Part shown: positions 17,568-24,606 of the stretch, piece after piece | Numbering within the stretch: position 1 is the first letter of the stretch | How the letters are laid out: every line of letters begins with the position of its first letter | NCBI RefSeq assembly: GCF_002940665.1 | Contig: NZ_MIGY01000001.1 | Coordinates: 1,488,001-1,552,000 of the forward strand | From: Xanthomonas arboricola | GTDB taxonomy: Bacteria; Pseudomonadota; Gammaproteobacteria; Xanthomonadales; Xanthomonadaceae | Reading direction: 5' to 3' | Length of the DNA: 64,000 nt | The notes under the pieces: generated by a model | Database searches by the model: none | What the model saw: the letters and a program-made list of their open reading frames with translations, nothing else | What the model was told of the DNA's origin: nothing | Translations under genes and position numbers: made by a program

Positions 17568-17688
17568 CAATGCATTCAGGCCAAACGTACTCCACGGGTC
17601 GGTTTAACTCAGGCGCCCCAGGACCGGGCAGTGGTAGCTCCCCAAGCCAAGATACGGACGCGTGCGCTGCGTCCGCGCAGGCACGCCG

Positions 17689-17910
17689 CTAGGGTAAGGT
17701 GCCCAAATCCGCGAGTACATCGTCCACCTGCTCGGACAGGTGCTGCAGGCAATGCGCCCATTCCTGCAATGGAATTGTTGGCGTCCCCAGCGTCGCTTCG
17801 TCGCGGGTGCGTGGTGTTGCCAGGGTAGCGAGCAGGCGCAGCTGGTCGCGCACGCGCAGCAGGTGGTAGTGCGTGCCTTCGGACATCCAGTAACCGGGTT
17901 CGTTGTGCAT
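17689..17910 (-). CDS. XAC0095-family small protein
   Basis: 73 residues from the ATG at 17910, which follows AAGGAGAGCGGC. The core MSEGTHYHLLRVRDQLRLLA is what I recall for the XAC0095 group of short xanthomonad proteins; their function is unknown. An amphipathic helix pair is predicted (RVRDQLRLLATLA and EWAHCLQHLSEQVDDVLADL). Its 80-bp 5' leader is a diverged copy of the leader of the symE gene that reads the other way at 18520. Both leaders point outward from a shared inverted repeat with candidate small RNAs, so the two genes are likely under the same type of RNA control. Confidence 0.7.
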   Translation of the reverse strand: MHNEPGYWMSEGTHYHLLRVRDQLRLLATLATPRTRDEATLGTPTIPLQEWAHCLQHLSEQVDDVLADLGTLP

Positions 17911-17990
17911 GCCGCTCTCCTTGCCGTGAGGCAGCTCCCGCTGCACAACGCAGCGGGATGCCGGGAGGCTAGAAACCGCAGACAGCCGGC
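17911..17990 (-). promoter_or_regulatory. Structured 5' leader of the XAC0095-type gene
   Basis: On the minus strand the leader has CTGTCTG, then GTTTCTAGCCTCCCG, then a perfect 8-bp stem (CCCGCTGC/GCAGCGGG, 17937-17957) and the ribosome site. The first part is complementary to the candidate small RNAs at 18075-18135 and 18293-18353. Roughly 85 percent of a 52-base core is identical to the symE leader. Confidence 0.55.
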
Positions 17991-18074
17991 GGGCTTATTC
18001 CCCTTGCGGGTGTTGTATTCGCCGCCCTCCCGGCGCAAGAACGCCGAGCAGTGCCAGGCCAGATGGCCGAGCAC

Positions 18075-18135
18075 AAAAAACCCACCAAGTTCTCGGAGGT
18101 GGGCACCGCTGTCTGTGTGGAGTTTCTAGGCTCCG
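18075..18135 (-). ncRNA. Candidate terminator-ended small RNA (leftward copy)
   Basis: On the minus strand it begins near GGAGCCTAGAAACTCC, continues with CAGACAGCGGT and ends in a CCCACC/GGTGGG hairpin followed by six T (plus-strand A run 18075-18080). A TTGACC-N17-CACACT promoter lies just upstream. CTAGAAAC and CAGACAG are complementary to both structured leaders in this locus. It may be an sRNA or an attenuated leader transcript of the XAC0095-type gene. No expression evidence. Confidence 0.45.
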
Positions 18136-18141
18136 AGCGGA

Positions 18142-18170
18142 AGTGTGCGTGTGGCGGTGAGTTGGGTCAA
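18142..18170 (-). promoter_or_regulatory. Leftward sigma-70-type promoter candidate
   Basis: On the minus strand: TTGACC (18165-18170), a 17-base spacer and CACACT (18142-18147). Start of transcription would fall at the first bases of the candidate RNA. The -10 is weak, but spacing and spacer text resemble the opposite promoter at 18258. Confidence 0.4.
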
Positions 18171-18257
18171 GGTGAAGCGATGCCCGGCGTGTAGAGATGC
18201 GGCTTTTCACGAGGTTTTTCGAATGGACACGCGGCCCAATGACGCACTAGTTACCAG

Positions 18258-18286
18258 TTGACACACCGCCAAACAGGTAGCAATCT
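18258..18286 (+). promoter_or_regulatory. Rightward sigma-70-type promoter candidate
   Basis: TTGACA (18258-18263), 17 bases, CAATCT (18281-18286). Initiation would be about 18293, directly before AGGAGCCTAGAAACTCC. Confidence 0.45.
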
Positions 18287-18292
18287 CGGCTG

Positions 18293-18353
18293 CAAGGAGC
18301 CTAGAAACTCCTCAGACAGCGGTACCCACCTCCGTCAAACCGGTGGGTTTTTT
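18293..18353 (+). ncRNA. Candidate terminator-ended small RNA (rightward copy)
   Basis: Near-identical inverted copy of the RNA at 18075-18135: CCTAGAAACTCC, CAGACAGCGGT, then CCCACC (18325-18330) pairing with GGTGGG (18342-18347) and six T (18348-18353). CTAGAAAC and CAGACAG can pair with GTTTCTAG and CTGTCTG in the symE leader at 18445-18461. As the gene downstream is of a type I toxin family, an RNA antitoxin or attenuator role is attractive, but it is an inference. Confidence 0.5.
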
Positions 18354-18440
18354 GTGCCCGGATTCTTTGTACGAGTGCAGCCGACGAGATGCCTACGTCG
18401 GAGTGCCGCTAATGCAAAGCTGTTTGGGAAAACACTTCTG

Positions 18441-18519
18441 AAGTCTGTCTGTAGTTTCTAGCCTCCCGACATCCCGTTGCGTTGCTCAACGGGGCCTGCT
18501 CGTCAAGGAGGGCTTTGCC
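18441..18519 (+). promoter_or_regulatory. Structured 5' leader of symE
   Basis: Contains CTGTCTG (18445-18451), GTTTCTAGCCTCCCG (18454-18468), a 7-bp stem CCCGTTG/CAACGGG (18473-18493) and AAGGAGG before the ATG. It is homologous to the leader at 17911-17990 in opposite orientation. Stem differences (C to T against G to A) are compensatory. Confidence 0.55.
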
Positions 18520-18942
18520 ATGCGTCGGTCCACGTCCAGTCCCAAGCCATCGCGCAAGCGCGCCACGGTACCACCGCCTACCGAAGTGGTCTGGCGCTCG
18601 CTCGATCCCTCGCTCCAGCCGCGGCCGTACCTCGAACGCACGCCCATCCCCGAACCCCGCGCCGAACCCCGCACACCATGGCGGCCCGGCCGTCCGCGTG
18701 CCCCGCAGCAGTGCACCGTCGGCTATGGGTACTATCCCGACAGTCACCAGCGCATTCCCACCCTGCGCCTGCGCGGCCGCTGGCTGGAACAATTGGGCTT
18801 TGCCATCGGCAGCAAGCTGCACATCCGCCAGCGCGATGGCGAACTGGTCATCAGCGTTGTAAGACCCACGCTGATCACGCCGCAGCGCATGCGCGCACCG
18901 CATGTGCCCGGCCCGTTGCTGGAGACGTCGCATGATGATTGA
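18520..18942 (+). CDS. symE: SymE-family type I toxin-like protein
   Basis: 140 residues. The C-terminal half is the SymE domain, an AbrB-like fold: RIPTLRLRGRWLEQLGFAIG then SKLHIRQRDGELVISV. The N-terminal 65 residues are basic and Pro-rich and not part of the domain. In Escherichia coli SymE is an SOS-induced RNA-associated toxin held down by the antisense RNA SymR; sequence similarity supports family membership only. An AAGGAGG ribosome site precedes the ATG. The upstream leader is complementary to two candidate small RNAs. The stop overlaps an ATG of the following sigma-factor frame. No LexA box was recognised. Confidence 0.8.
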   Translation: MRRSTSSPKPSRKRATVPPPTEVVWRSLDPSLQPRPYLERTPIPEPRAEPRTPWRPGRPRAPQQCTVGYGYYPDSHQRIPTLRLRGRWLEQLGFAIGSKLHIRQRDGELVISVVRPTLITPQRMRAPHVPGPLLETSHDD

Positions 18943-19672
18943 GGGCATGACCGGCGCGTCGCGTGCAGACCGCCACGGTGTCATCGGCCAGGTGGTCGCG
19001 GCACGCACGCACGCCGCAAGCGCGGTGCCAGTTGAGCGATACGGCAGCCACCCGTGGCGCCAACGCGGCGCATACGCCGTGCGCGCATTGCCCACCCGCG
19101 CGCGCGCGGCGGGCATCTATGTACTTGGCCGCTTCACCACGCGCTGGCACGTGTGCGAGGAGCGCGTGCCGGCCAGGGAACGCTTCGACCAGGCCGTGGT
19201 GCAGCTGCATGCAGAGGTGCTGGCCTACATGCGGCGACGCCTGCGCGACCCGCACACCGCCGCCGACCTCGCCCAGGAAGCGCTGCTGCGCCTGCTGGCC
19301 TACCGCAACACGCCTGACATCCACAGCTACAAGCTGCTGCTGTACCGCATTGCCCACAACGTGGTGCTGGAGCATTGGCGCACGCGCCACCGCAGGCACG
19401 CCTCCCGCCATGTACCGCTGGAGGGCAGCGAACCGCTCGCCGCCGCCGGCACGGCGGTGGACCAGCTGGTGGACGCCCGCCGCACCCTACAGCACCTGCA
19501 CACCCACACGCTGCCCGCGCTGCCGCCCAAATGCCGCCAGGCCTTCATGCTCAACCGCTTCGACGGCCTCACCTACCCGGAAGTCGCCGCCGTCATGGGC
19601 ATCTCGGTCAAGATGGTGGAAAAGCACATCAGCCGCGCCCTGGCCGCCTGCCGCGCGGCGGTGGGTGAGTAA
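18932..19672 (+). CDS. ECF (FecI-like) RNA polymerase sigma factor
   Basis: The last 173 residues form a complete ECF sigma factor: region 2 with LHAEVLAYMRRRLRDPHTAA, DLAQEALLRLLAYRN, YRIAHNVVLEHWR, and region 4 with LPPKCRQAFMLNRFDGLTYP and VAAVMGISVKMVEKHISRAL. This is the FecI type used for iron-siderophore regulation, but no FecR or TonB receptor gene is adjacent. The start is uncertain. ATG 18932 has GGAG upstream and overlaps the symE stop, giving 246 residues with an unusual 73-residue N-terminal extension. GTG 19151 gives 173 residues, the normal family length, but has no clear ribosome site. Coupling to symE would be notable if the first is right. Confidence 0.8.
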   Translation: MMIEGMTGASRADRHGVIGQVVAARTHAASAVPVERYGSHPWRQRGAYAVRALPTRARAAGIYVLGRFTTRWHVCEERVPARERFDQAVVQLHAEVLAYMRRRLRDPHTAADLAQEALLRLLAYRNTPDIHSYKLLLYRIAHNVVLEHWRTRHRRHASRHVPLEGSEPLAAAGTAVDQLVDARRTLQHLHTHTLPALPPKCRQAFMLNRFDGLTYPEVAAVMGISVKMVEKHISRALAACRAAVGE

Positions 19673-19853
19673 TGCCATGGCATTGCACTGTGAAGGTTGG
19701 CTATGCATCACGACCAGTTTGATAAATGCACTAGGCGATCACCCCGGCCAGCCTGACCACGAGGAAAAACGTTGTCATTCACGAGGTAGCAGAGAACTCT
19801 ACCGTCTCCATCCAAGACCCACCTAATATCGTGTCTGGATAAATCGGGCTCCG

Positions 19854-19882
19854 TTGACGCTGCGGCATACCTGTGCTTTTAT
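19854..19882 (+). promoter_or_regulatory. Promoter candidate for the M35 protease gene
   Basis: TTGACG (19854-19859), 17 bases, TTTTAT (19877-19882) in an AT-richer stretch, 64 bp before the protease ATG. The rest of 19673-19946 shows no gene. Confidence 0.4.
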
Positions 19883-19946
19883 GCTCAAGCACCGTCGCAA
19901 CATTGAAAAATAATCGACAAAGTTTTTAACTAACAAGGAGTCGGCA

Positions 19947-21173
19947 ATGCGTGCATGGAGAGTAATGGCAGTAGCGGGATTAATAATCTTCTCTCACTCG
20001 GCATCGGCTGCGGGGCGATTGAATGTAAAAATTGAGCAGGCAGTTAAATCTGTCAGTAGCGATAAGCCAGTAAGTAATGAGCAGGGTGAGACGGGTATAC
20101 GAGTTGTTGCTGTCAATCTGGGTGATCAGGACATTGAAGTCGTAGACCAGTCTTTTCCAAAGACCAACAGAAGTGGTCTTTTAATGAACAATGTTTTCCG
20201 TGTCTTGGCAGATGACGGAAGCGAAGCCCCATATTTTGGCATCTATGTCAACATGGAAGGCGCACCAGAAGATGTATATGTCAAAGTGGGTCCAAAGCAG
20301 AAAAAGGCGGTGGACGTAAATATTCAATTGAATTATCGTCTCAAACCAGGGCAGCATTACACGGTCAGCTTGAGAAGCCCTTCTCTTTATTTAAATAGAC
20401 CTAAACTGGCTTTCAAGAACGCATCTCGAGACTCACTTCGGGCATCGTGGCTTGAAGCGTCCTCAAATGACGTCAGGATCTTTGCTGGCAAGCAGCTAGA
20501 TGCCGGATTGACATCGCCGGAGAAACGTCTTCGCAAGACGATTGAGTCGGAATTCGCATCCTGTAGCGCAGCTCAGGTCCAACATGTTGAAAAAAACGTA
20601 ATACCGCAGTCGACCGCAATTGCTTACGAAACTCTTACTGAATACGGGCAGCAGACGAAAGTACAGACCTTCGACGTACCTCCATATGTTGATATGTGGT
20701 TTGAACCGACTGCGCGATTTACGACTTGGTTTGGCGTCCATGGCGATCCTGATGACTATCTTCCAGACGACCAATTTAACGATAATATGGTGTTCGCCAC
20801 ATGGTATCGATTAACCAGTGATTCGGCGAACCCCAAGCCGCCGGTTTCTATTACTTGCCAATGCGACCCAGTGGAAAATAACGTTTCTCCGAATGCTTTA
20901 GCTTGGGTCTCGCCTGGAATGCTATATCAAGTTAATCTATGCCCACGTTTCTTTGAGTCGCCCCCATTTCCAACGGTTTACGATGAATCTTCTCAAGTGG
21001 GAACATTTTTGCATGAAATCACGCATTTTTCAGACGAAATCGTAGACGGGACGATTGATGCCCCTTCAGGTTACACGTATGCCGGAACAAAGGCGCTGGC
21101 TGGTAATCGCGCTCTCGCGGTGCGGAATGCTCAATCCTACAAGTTTTATTATTTAAATTTGGATTTCAATTAA
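19947..21173 (+). CDS. Secreted M35-family (deuterolysin/LysMep-like) zinc metallopeptidase
   Basis: 408 residues with an N-terminal signal peptide (MAVAGLIIFSHSASAAG). The catalytic region is at the C-terminus: GTFLHEITHFSDEIVDGTID, an HExxH followed by a GTxD aspartate, which is the aspzincin (M35) signature. The segment after it, with ALAGNRALAVRNAQSYKFYY, is typical of the peptidyl-Lys endopeptidase subgroup. The N-terminal 190 residues form a beta-rich domain (IRVVAVNLGDQDIEVVDQSF) of the kind seen in these proenzymes. An AAGGAG ribosome site lies 7 bases before the ATG. GC content and codon choice are far lower than in neighbours, a strong sign of horizontal gain. It probably acts outside the cell. 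Confidence 0.85.
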   Translation: MRAWRVMAVAGLIIFSHSASAAGRLNVKIEQAVKSVSSDKPVSNEQGETGIRVVAVNLGDQDIEVVDQSFPKTNRSGLLMNNVFRVLADDGSEAPYFGIYVNMEGAPEDVYVKVGPKQKKAVDVNIQLNYRLKPGQHYTVSLRSPSLYLNRPKLAFKNASRDSLRASWLEASSNDVRIFAGKQLDAGLTSPEKRLRKTIESEFASCSAAQVQHVEKNVIPQSTAIAYETLTEYGQQTKVQTFDVPPYVDMWFEPTARFTTWFGVHGDPDDYLPDDQFNDNMVFATWYRLTSDSANPKPPVSITCQCDPVENNVSPNALAWVSPGMLYQVNLCPRFFESPPFPTVYDESSQVGTFLHEITHFSDEIVDGTIDAPSGYTYAGTKALAGNRALAVRNAQSYKFYYLNLDFN

Positions 21174-21330
21174 ATTAAATTTCGATGACAGGATTGATGT
21201 GTATAGCGGCTGCGGAGAGGGCTTGGTGAAAGAAGCGTGAGCTATTCACTCCTGCAGGGCATAGGCGAGGAGATCTAATTCCTCTTCGAAGCTAAAGTCC
21301 TGTCAGCTGGGATGGGGATTGGCGGGGTGC

Positions 21331-21648
21331 CTACCCGCCCTGACACCGCTGCCAGCCACCCGCAGCCGCCGACGCCTGCTCCCATCCATTGTGCAGCCGC
21401 TTCATCGCCTGCCCGCCTACGCACGCATAGCCCAGCTGCTTGGCCTCTGCTGTGCCCAGGCCGGGCAGCGCGATGATGGAATCTGACGGAGCAGGCCGCC
21501 CTTGCCGATGCGCCTAGTGGCGCAGGGTCATGTTCTCGATGCCCTGGCAGTAACGCACCATGCCCGGGTGCGGGTGTGCGCGGTGTTGCTCGCAATTGAA
21601 GGGCGTGGTGTCGCGCGCCACGGAGTTGTCCGGCTGCCACCATCTATC
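21331..21648 (-). pseudogene. Remnant of an unidentified gene with an internal TAG
   Basis: One minus-strand frame reads as ordinary protein on both sides of a single TAG: DRWWQPDNSVARDTTPF ... GIENMTLRH, stop, then AHRQGRPAPSDSIIALPG ... GYACVGGQAMKRLHNGW, ending at 21331. It has no start: an in-frame TGA lies just upstream. I do not recognise the family. The interpretation as a broken gene rests on the quality of the reading frame alone. Confidence 0.4.
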
Positions 21649-21725
21649 TCAAGAATAGCTGCCGCGACCAGCGAACACTCCTGGCGATTAGCAGATGGAA
21701 CAGAACACACGTCCAAGCCCCCAAA

Positions 21726-21758
21726 AACGCCAACGCCCCGATCATGTCGGGGCGTTGG
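21726..21758 (-). terminator. Rho-independent terminator downstream of the CsbD gene
   Basis: A perfect 12-bp stem CCAACGCCCCGA/TCGGGGCGTTGG with a 5-base loop. On the minus strand it is followed by CGTTTTTGG. It lies 130 bp after the stop of the csbD-like gene. Confidence 0.65.
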
Positions 21759-21890
21759 TGCGATCTCTCGCCGACGTGGGCTTTGCCGTCTGCGCTGTCG
21801 CGCGTTACGGCTGCCGGCCAGTCCACTGCCTCGGCGCTGCGGGCCTCTCGCCCGCCGGCAATGCAATCGACGCTGACGCCTTCGATTGAC

Positions 21891-22070
21891 TTACTTGGAC
21901 GCGTCGCGAACCTTGTCTGCGACCTGGCCAGCCTTGTTCTGCACCTTGCCGACGTTCTTTTCGGTCGCGCCTTCCAGTTCGGTACTCTTGTCGCCAGTGA
22001 CACGGCCGACGGTTTCCTTGATCGAACCCTTGACCTGCTTGGCGGTGCCTTCGATACGGTTCTTGTCCAC
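21891..22070 (-). CDS. CsbD-family small stress protein
   Basis: 59 residues. The CsbD pattern is complete: DKNRIEGTAKQVKGSIKE followed by VGRVTGDKSTELEGATEKN and KAGQVADKVRDA. These short, charged, helix-forming proteins are general stress proteins of unknown mechanism. The start is GTG at 22070, with TAAGAGG 6 bases upstream; the longer frame upstream has no ribosome site or similarity. It is divergent from the hybrid kinase and followed by a strong terminator. Confidence 0.85.
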   Translation of the reverse strand: MDKNRIEGTAKQVKGSIKETVGRVTGDKSTELEGATEKNVGKVQNKAGQVADKVRDASK

Positions 22071-22249
22071 GGTGTGCCTCTTACGGTTGGGGTGTGGACG
22101 GCCAGTCTGGACCCGGGTGGTGTGAGTGCGGCGTGGGCATGCCGTCATCCGCGCGTCAGTACACGCAGCTCTTGCATTGATCCATGCGCAGCACGCTCGC
22201 GGAGGCGTACGCCTGCCTGCACGTCTTGCCGAGGCCGCTGCATGCCACA

Positions 22250-24538
22250 ATGCGCGCACTTTTTGCCAGGCAATGCCGTCACGTGAGCACAGCGCGCCCC
22301 GCCATCGAGCCCATCGGTCTGGACTTTCTTGCCGGAGGCGGCGAGATGGGGGCCTTGATGCGCGCCCACGATTGGGCCGCCACGCCGCTGGGCGCGCCCG
22401 ACACCTGGCCGCAGTCGCTGCGCTCGTCGTTGTCGGTGGTGCTCAACTCCACCCTGCTCGGGGCAGTGCTGTGGGGGCCGGAGCTGCGGATGTTCTACAA
22501 CGACGTTTACCTCGGCTCGCTGGGCGACCGTCATCCGCATGCGCTGGGGCAGCCGGTGGCAGAGGTGTGGGAGGAGACCTATGCGCCGACCGCCCAGGAC
22601 TTCGACCGGGTACTGCAGACCGGCGAGGGCTTCGGCCAGGGGGTCATGGCCTTGCCGATGCTGCGCAACGGCGTCAGCGAGATGACCTACTGGAATGCCA
22701 CCGCCTCGCCGATCCGCGGTGAAGACGGCAGCATCGTGGGGCTGATGAACATCGCGATCGAAACCACCACCCAGGTAGCGGCCGACCGCAACCGCGACAT
22801 CCAGCATGCGATGTTGAGCAACGAAAACACCCATCTGGTGCATGAGGTGGTCAACCGCACCAGCGAGCGCGATCGTGCGCTGGAAGCCGAAACGGTGGCG
22901 CGCCGCAATGCCGAGCGGGTGCAGCTGGCGCTGGCGGCCGGGGCGATCATCGGCACCTGGATCTGGGACCTGCCCACCGATGCGTTTTCGGTGGATGAGG
23001 CGTTTGCGCAGAACTTCGGCTTCGATCCGTCCACCAGCCGCAGCGGCCTGACGCTGGAACAGGTGATACGGACGGTGCACCCGGACGACCGCGAGGGGCT
23101 GCGCGCGGCCATTGGCGAGGCCATCGCCCGCGGCGGCGCCTACGCGCACCAGTACCGGGTCAAACGGCGCGACGGAAAGTATTACTGGCTGGAAGCCAAT
23201 GGCCGGGTCGAAAAGGGCGCCGATGGCACGCCGTTGCGGTTTCCCGGCGTGCTGCTGGACATCGAGGCGCGCCACGCACTGTCGGAAGAGCGCGACGGCG
23301 CGCTGGCGGCACTGCGCGAGTTGAGCGACACGCTGGAGCAGCAGGTCACCGAGCGCACGCGCGAGCTGATGGCGGTGGAAGAAGCGCTGCGCCAATCGCA
23401 GAAGATGGAAGCGGTGGGGCAGCTCACCGGCGGGCTGGCGCACGACTTCAACAACCTGTTGGCGGGCATTTCCGGTGCGCTGGAGCTGATGAGCCTGCGG
23501 ATCGAGCAAGGCCGTTATCGCGACCTGGAGCGTTATGTGGCCACCGCGCAGGGCGCCACTACGCGCGCGGCCGCGCTGACGCACCGCTTGCTGGCGTTTG
23601 CGCGGCGGCAGACGCTGTTGCCCAAGCCGACCAACGTCAACCGGCTGGTGGTGGACATGCTGGAGCTGATCCAGCGCACGGTGGGCCCGGGGATCTGCGT
23701 GGAAAACATCGCCGCTGCCGAACTGTGGCTGGCGCTGGTGGATGCGCCGCAGCTGGAGAACGCACTGCTCAACCTGTGCATCAACGCGCGCGATGCGATG
23801 CCCGACGGCGGGCGCCTGCGCGTGCAGACCAGCAACCGCTGGATCGACCGCGAGATGGGCCAGCAGCTGGGCATGCCGGAAGGGCACTACCTGTCGCTGT
23901 GCGTGAGCGATACCGGCACCGGCATGCCGCCGGATGTGGTGGCGCGCGCGTTCGATCCGTTCTTCACCACCAAACCCATCGGCGAAGGCACCGGCCTGGG
24001 CTTGTCGATGATCTATGGGTTTGCCAAGCAATCCGGCGGGCAGGTGCGCATCCATTCGGAAGTGGGCAAGGGCTCGACGGTGTGCATCTACCTGCCGCGT
24101 CATGCCGGTGCCGACGACAGCAGCGACAGCGGCACCGCCACGCTGGCACTTGCGCCCTCGCTGGCCGGCGAAACGGTGTTGATTGTCGACGACGAGCCGT
24201 CCATCCGCCTGCTGTTCACCGAGGTGCTGGAAGAGCTGGGCTACACCGTGCTGGAAGCCGGCGACAGCGCTGCAGGGCTGGGCATCTTGCAGTCGCCGGT
24301 GCGGATCGATCTGCTGATCAGCGATGTCGGCCTGCCCGGCGGCATGAACGGGCGGCAGATGGCCGATGCCGCGCGCGTGGGCCGCCCAAAACTCAAGGTG
24401 TTGTTCGTCACCGGCTTTGCCGAACACGCGCAATTGAACGACCGCCACCTCGAACCCGGCATGGCGGTGCTGGCCAAGCCGTTCAGCGTCAGCCTGCTGG
24501 CGACGCGGGTCCAGGAGATGATTGCGAGCGAGGGCTGA
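22250..24538 (+). CDS. PAS-domain hybrid sensor histidine kinase with C-terminal receiver
   Basis: About 762 residues. Order: an N-terminal PAS-like segment (WAATPLGAPDTWPQSLR, a form common in cytoplasmic PAS kinases), a second PAS/PAC domain (IIGTWIWDLPTDAFSVDE to LDIEARHAL), a coiled-coil linker, the phosphoacceptor H-box with GGLAHDFNNLLAGISGALEL, the ATPase with NLCINARDAMPDGGRL, VSDTGTGMPP and GTGLGLSMIYGFAKQSGG, and a receiver (VLIVDDEPSIRLLF, phosphoacceptor Asp in LLISDVGLPG, and LAKPFS). No membrane helix is seen, so it senses a cytoplasmic signal. The start is uncertain: ATG 22250 or GTG 22286, neither with a strong ribosome site. No response regulator gene is adjacent. Confidence 0.88.
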   Translation: MRALFARQCRHVSTARPAIEPIGLDFLAGGGEMGALMRAHDWAATPLGAPDTWPQSLRSSLSVVLNSTLLGAVLWGPELRMFYNDVYLGSLGDRHPHALGQPVAEVWEETYAPTAQDFDRVLQTGEGFGQGVMALPMLRNGVSEMTYWNATASPIRGEDGSIVGLMNIAIETTTQVAADRNRDIQHAMLSNENTHLVHEVVNRTSERDRALEAETVARRNAERVQLALAAGAIIGTWIWDLPTDAFSVDEAFAQNFGFDPSTSRSGLTLEQVIRTVHPDDREGLRAAIGEAIARGGAYAHQYRVKRRDGKYYWLEANGRVEKGADGTPLRFPGVLLDIEARHALSEERDGALAALRELSDTLEQQVTERTRELMAVEEALRQSQKMEAVGQLTGGLAHDFNNLLAGISGALELMSLRIEQGRYRDLERYVATAQGATTRAAALTHRLLAFARRQTLLPKPTNVNRLVVDMLELIQRTVGPGICVENIAAAELWLALVDAPQLENALLNLCINARDAMPDGGRLRVQTSNRWIDREMGQQLGMPEGHYLSLCVSDTGTGMPPDVVARAFDPFFTTKPIGEGTGLGLSMIYGFAKQSGGQVRIHSEVGKGSTVCIYLPRHAGADDSSDSGTATLALAPSLAGETVLIVDDEPSIRLLFTEVLEELGYTVLEAGDSAAGLGILQSPVRIDLLISDVGLPGGMNGRQMADAARVGRPKLKVLFVTGFAEHAQLNDRHLEPGMAVLAKPFSVSLLATRVQEMIASEG

Positions 24539-24606
24539 GCGGTGGGGTGCTGCACGTGCGCTCGTCAGGGCACGTGGGTGCCCGACCTGCCGCAACCGGA
24601 CCGGCC

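Noticed and set aside
18136..18257. Short open frame downstream of the leftward RNA element as a small protein
   Set aside because: No ribosome site; it is part of the inverted repeat and is better explained as promoter and RNA sequence.
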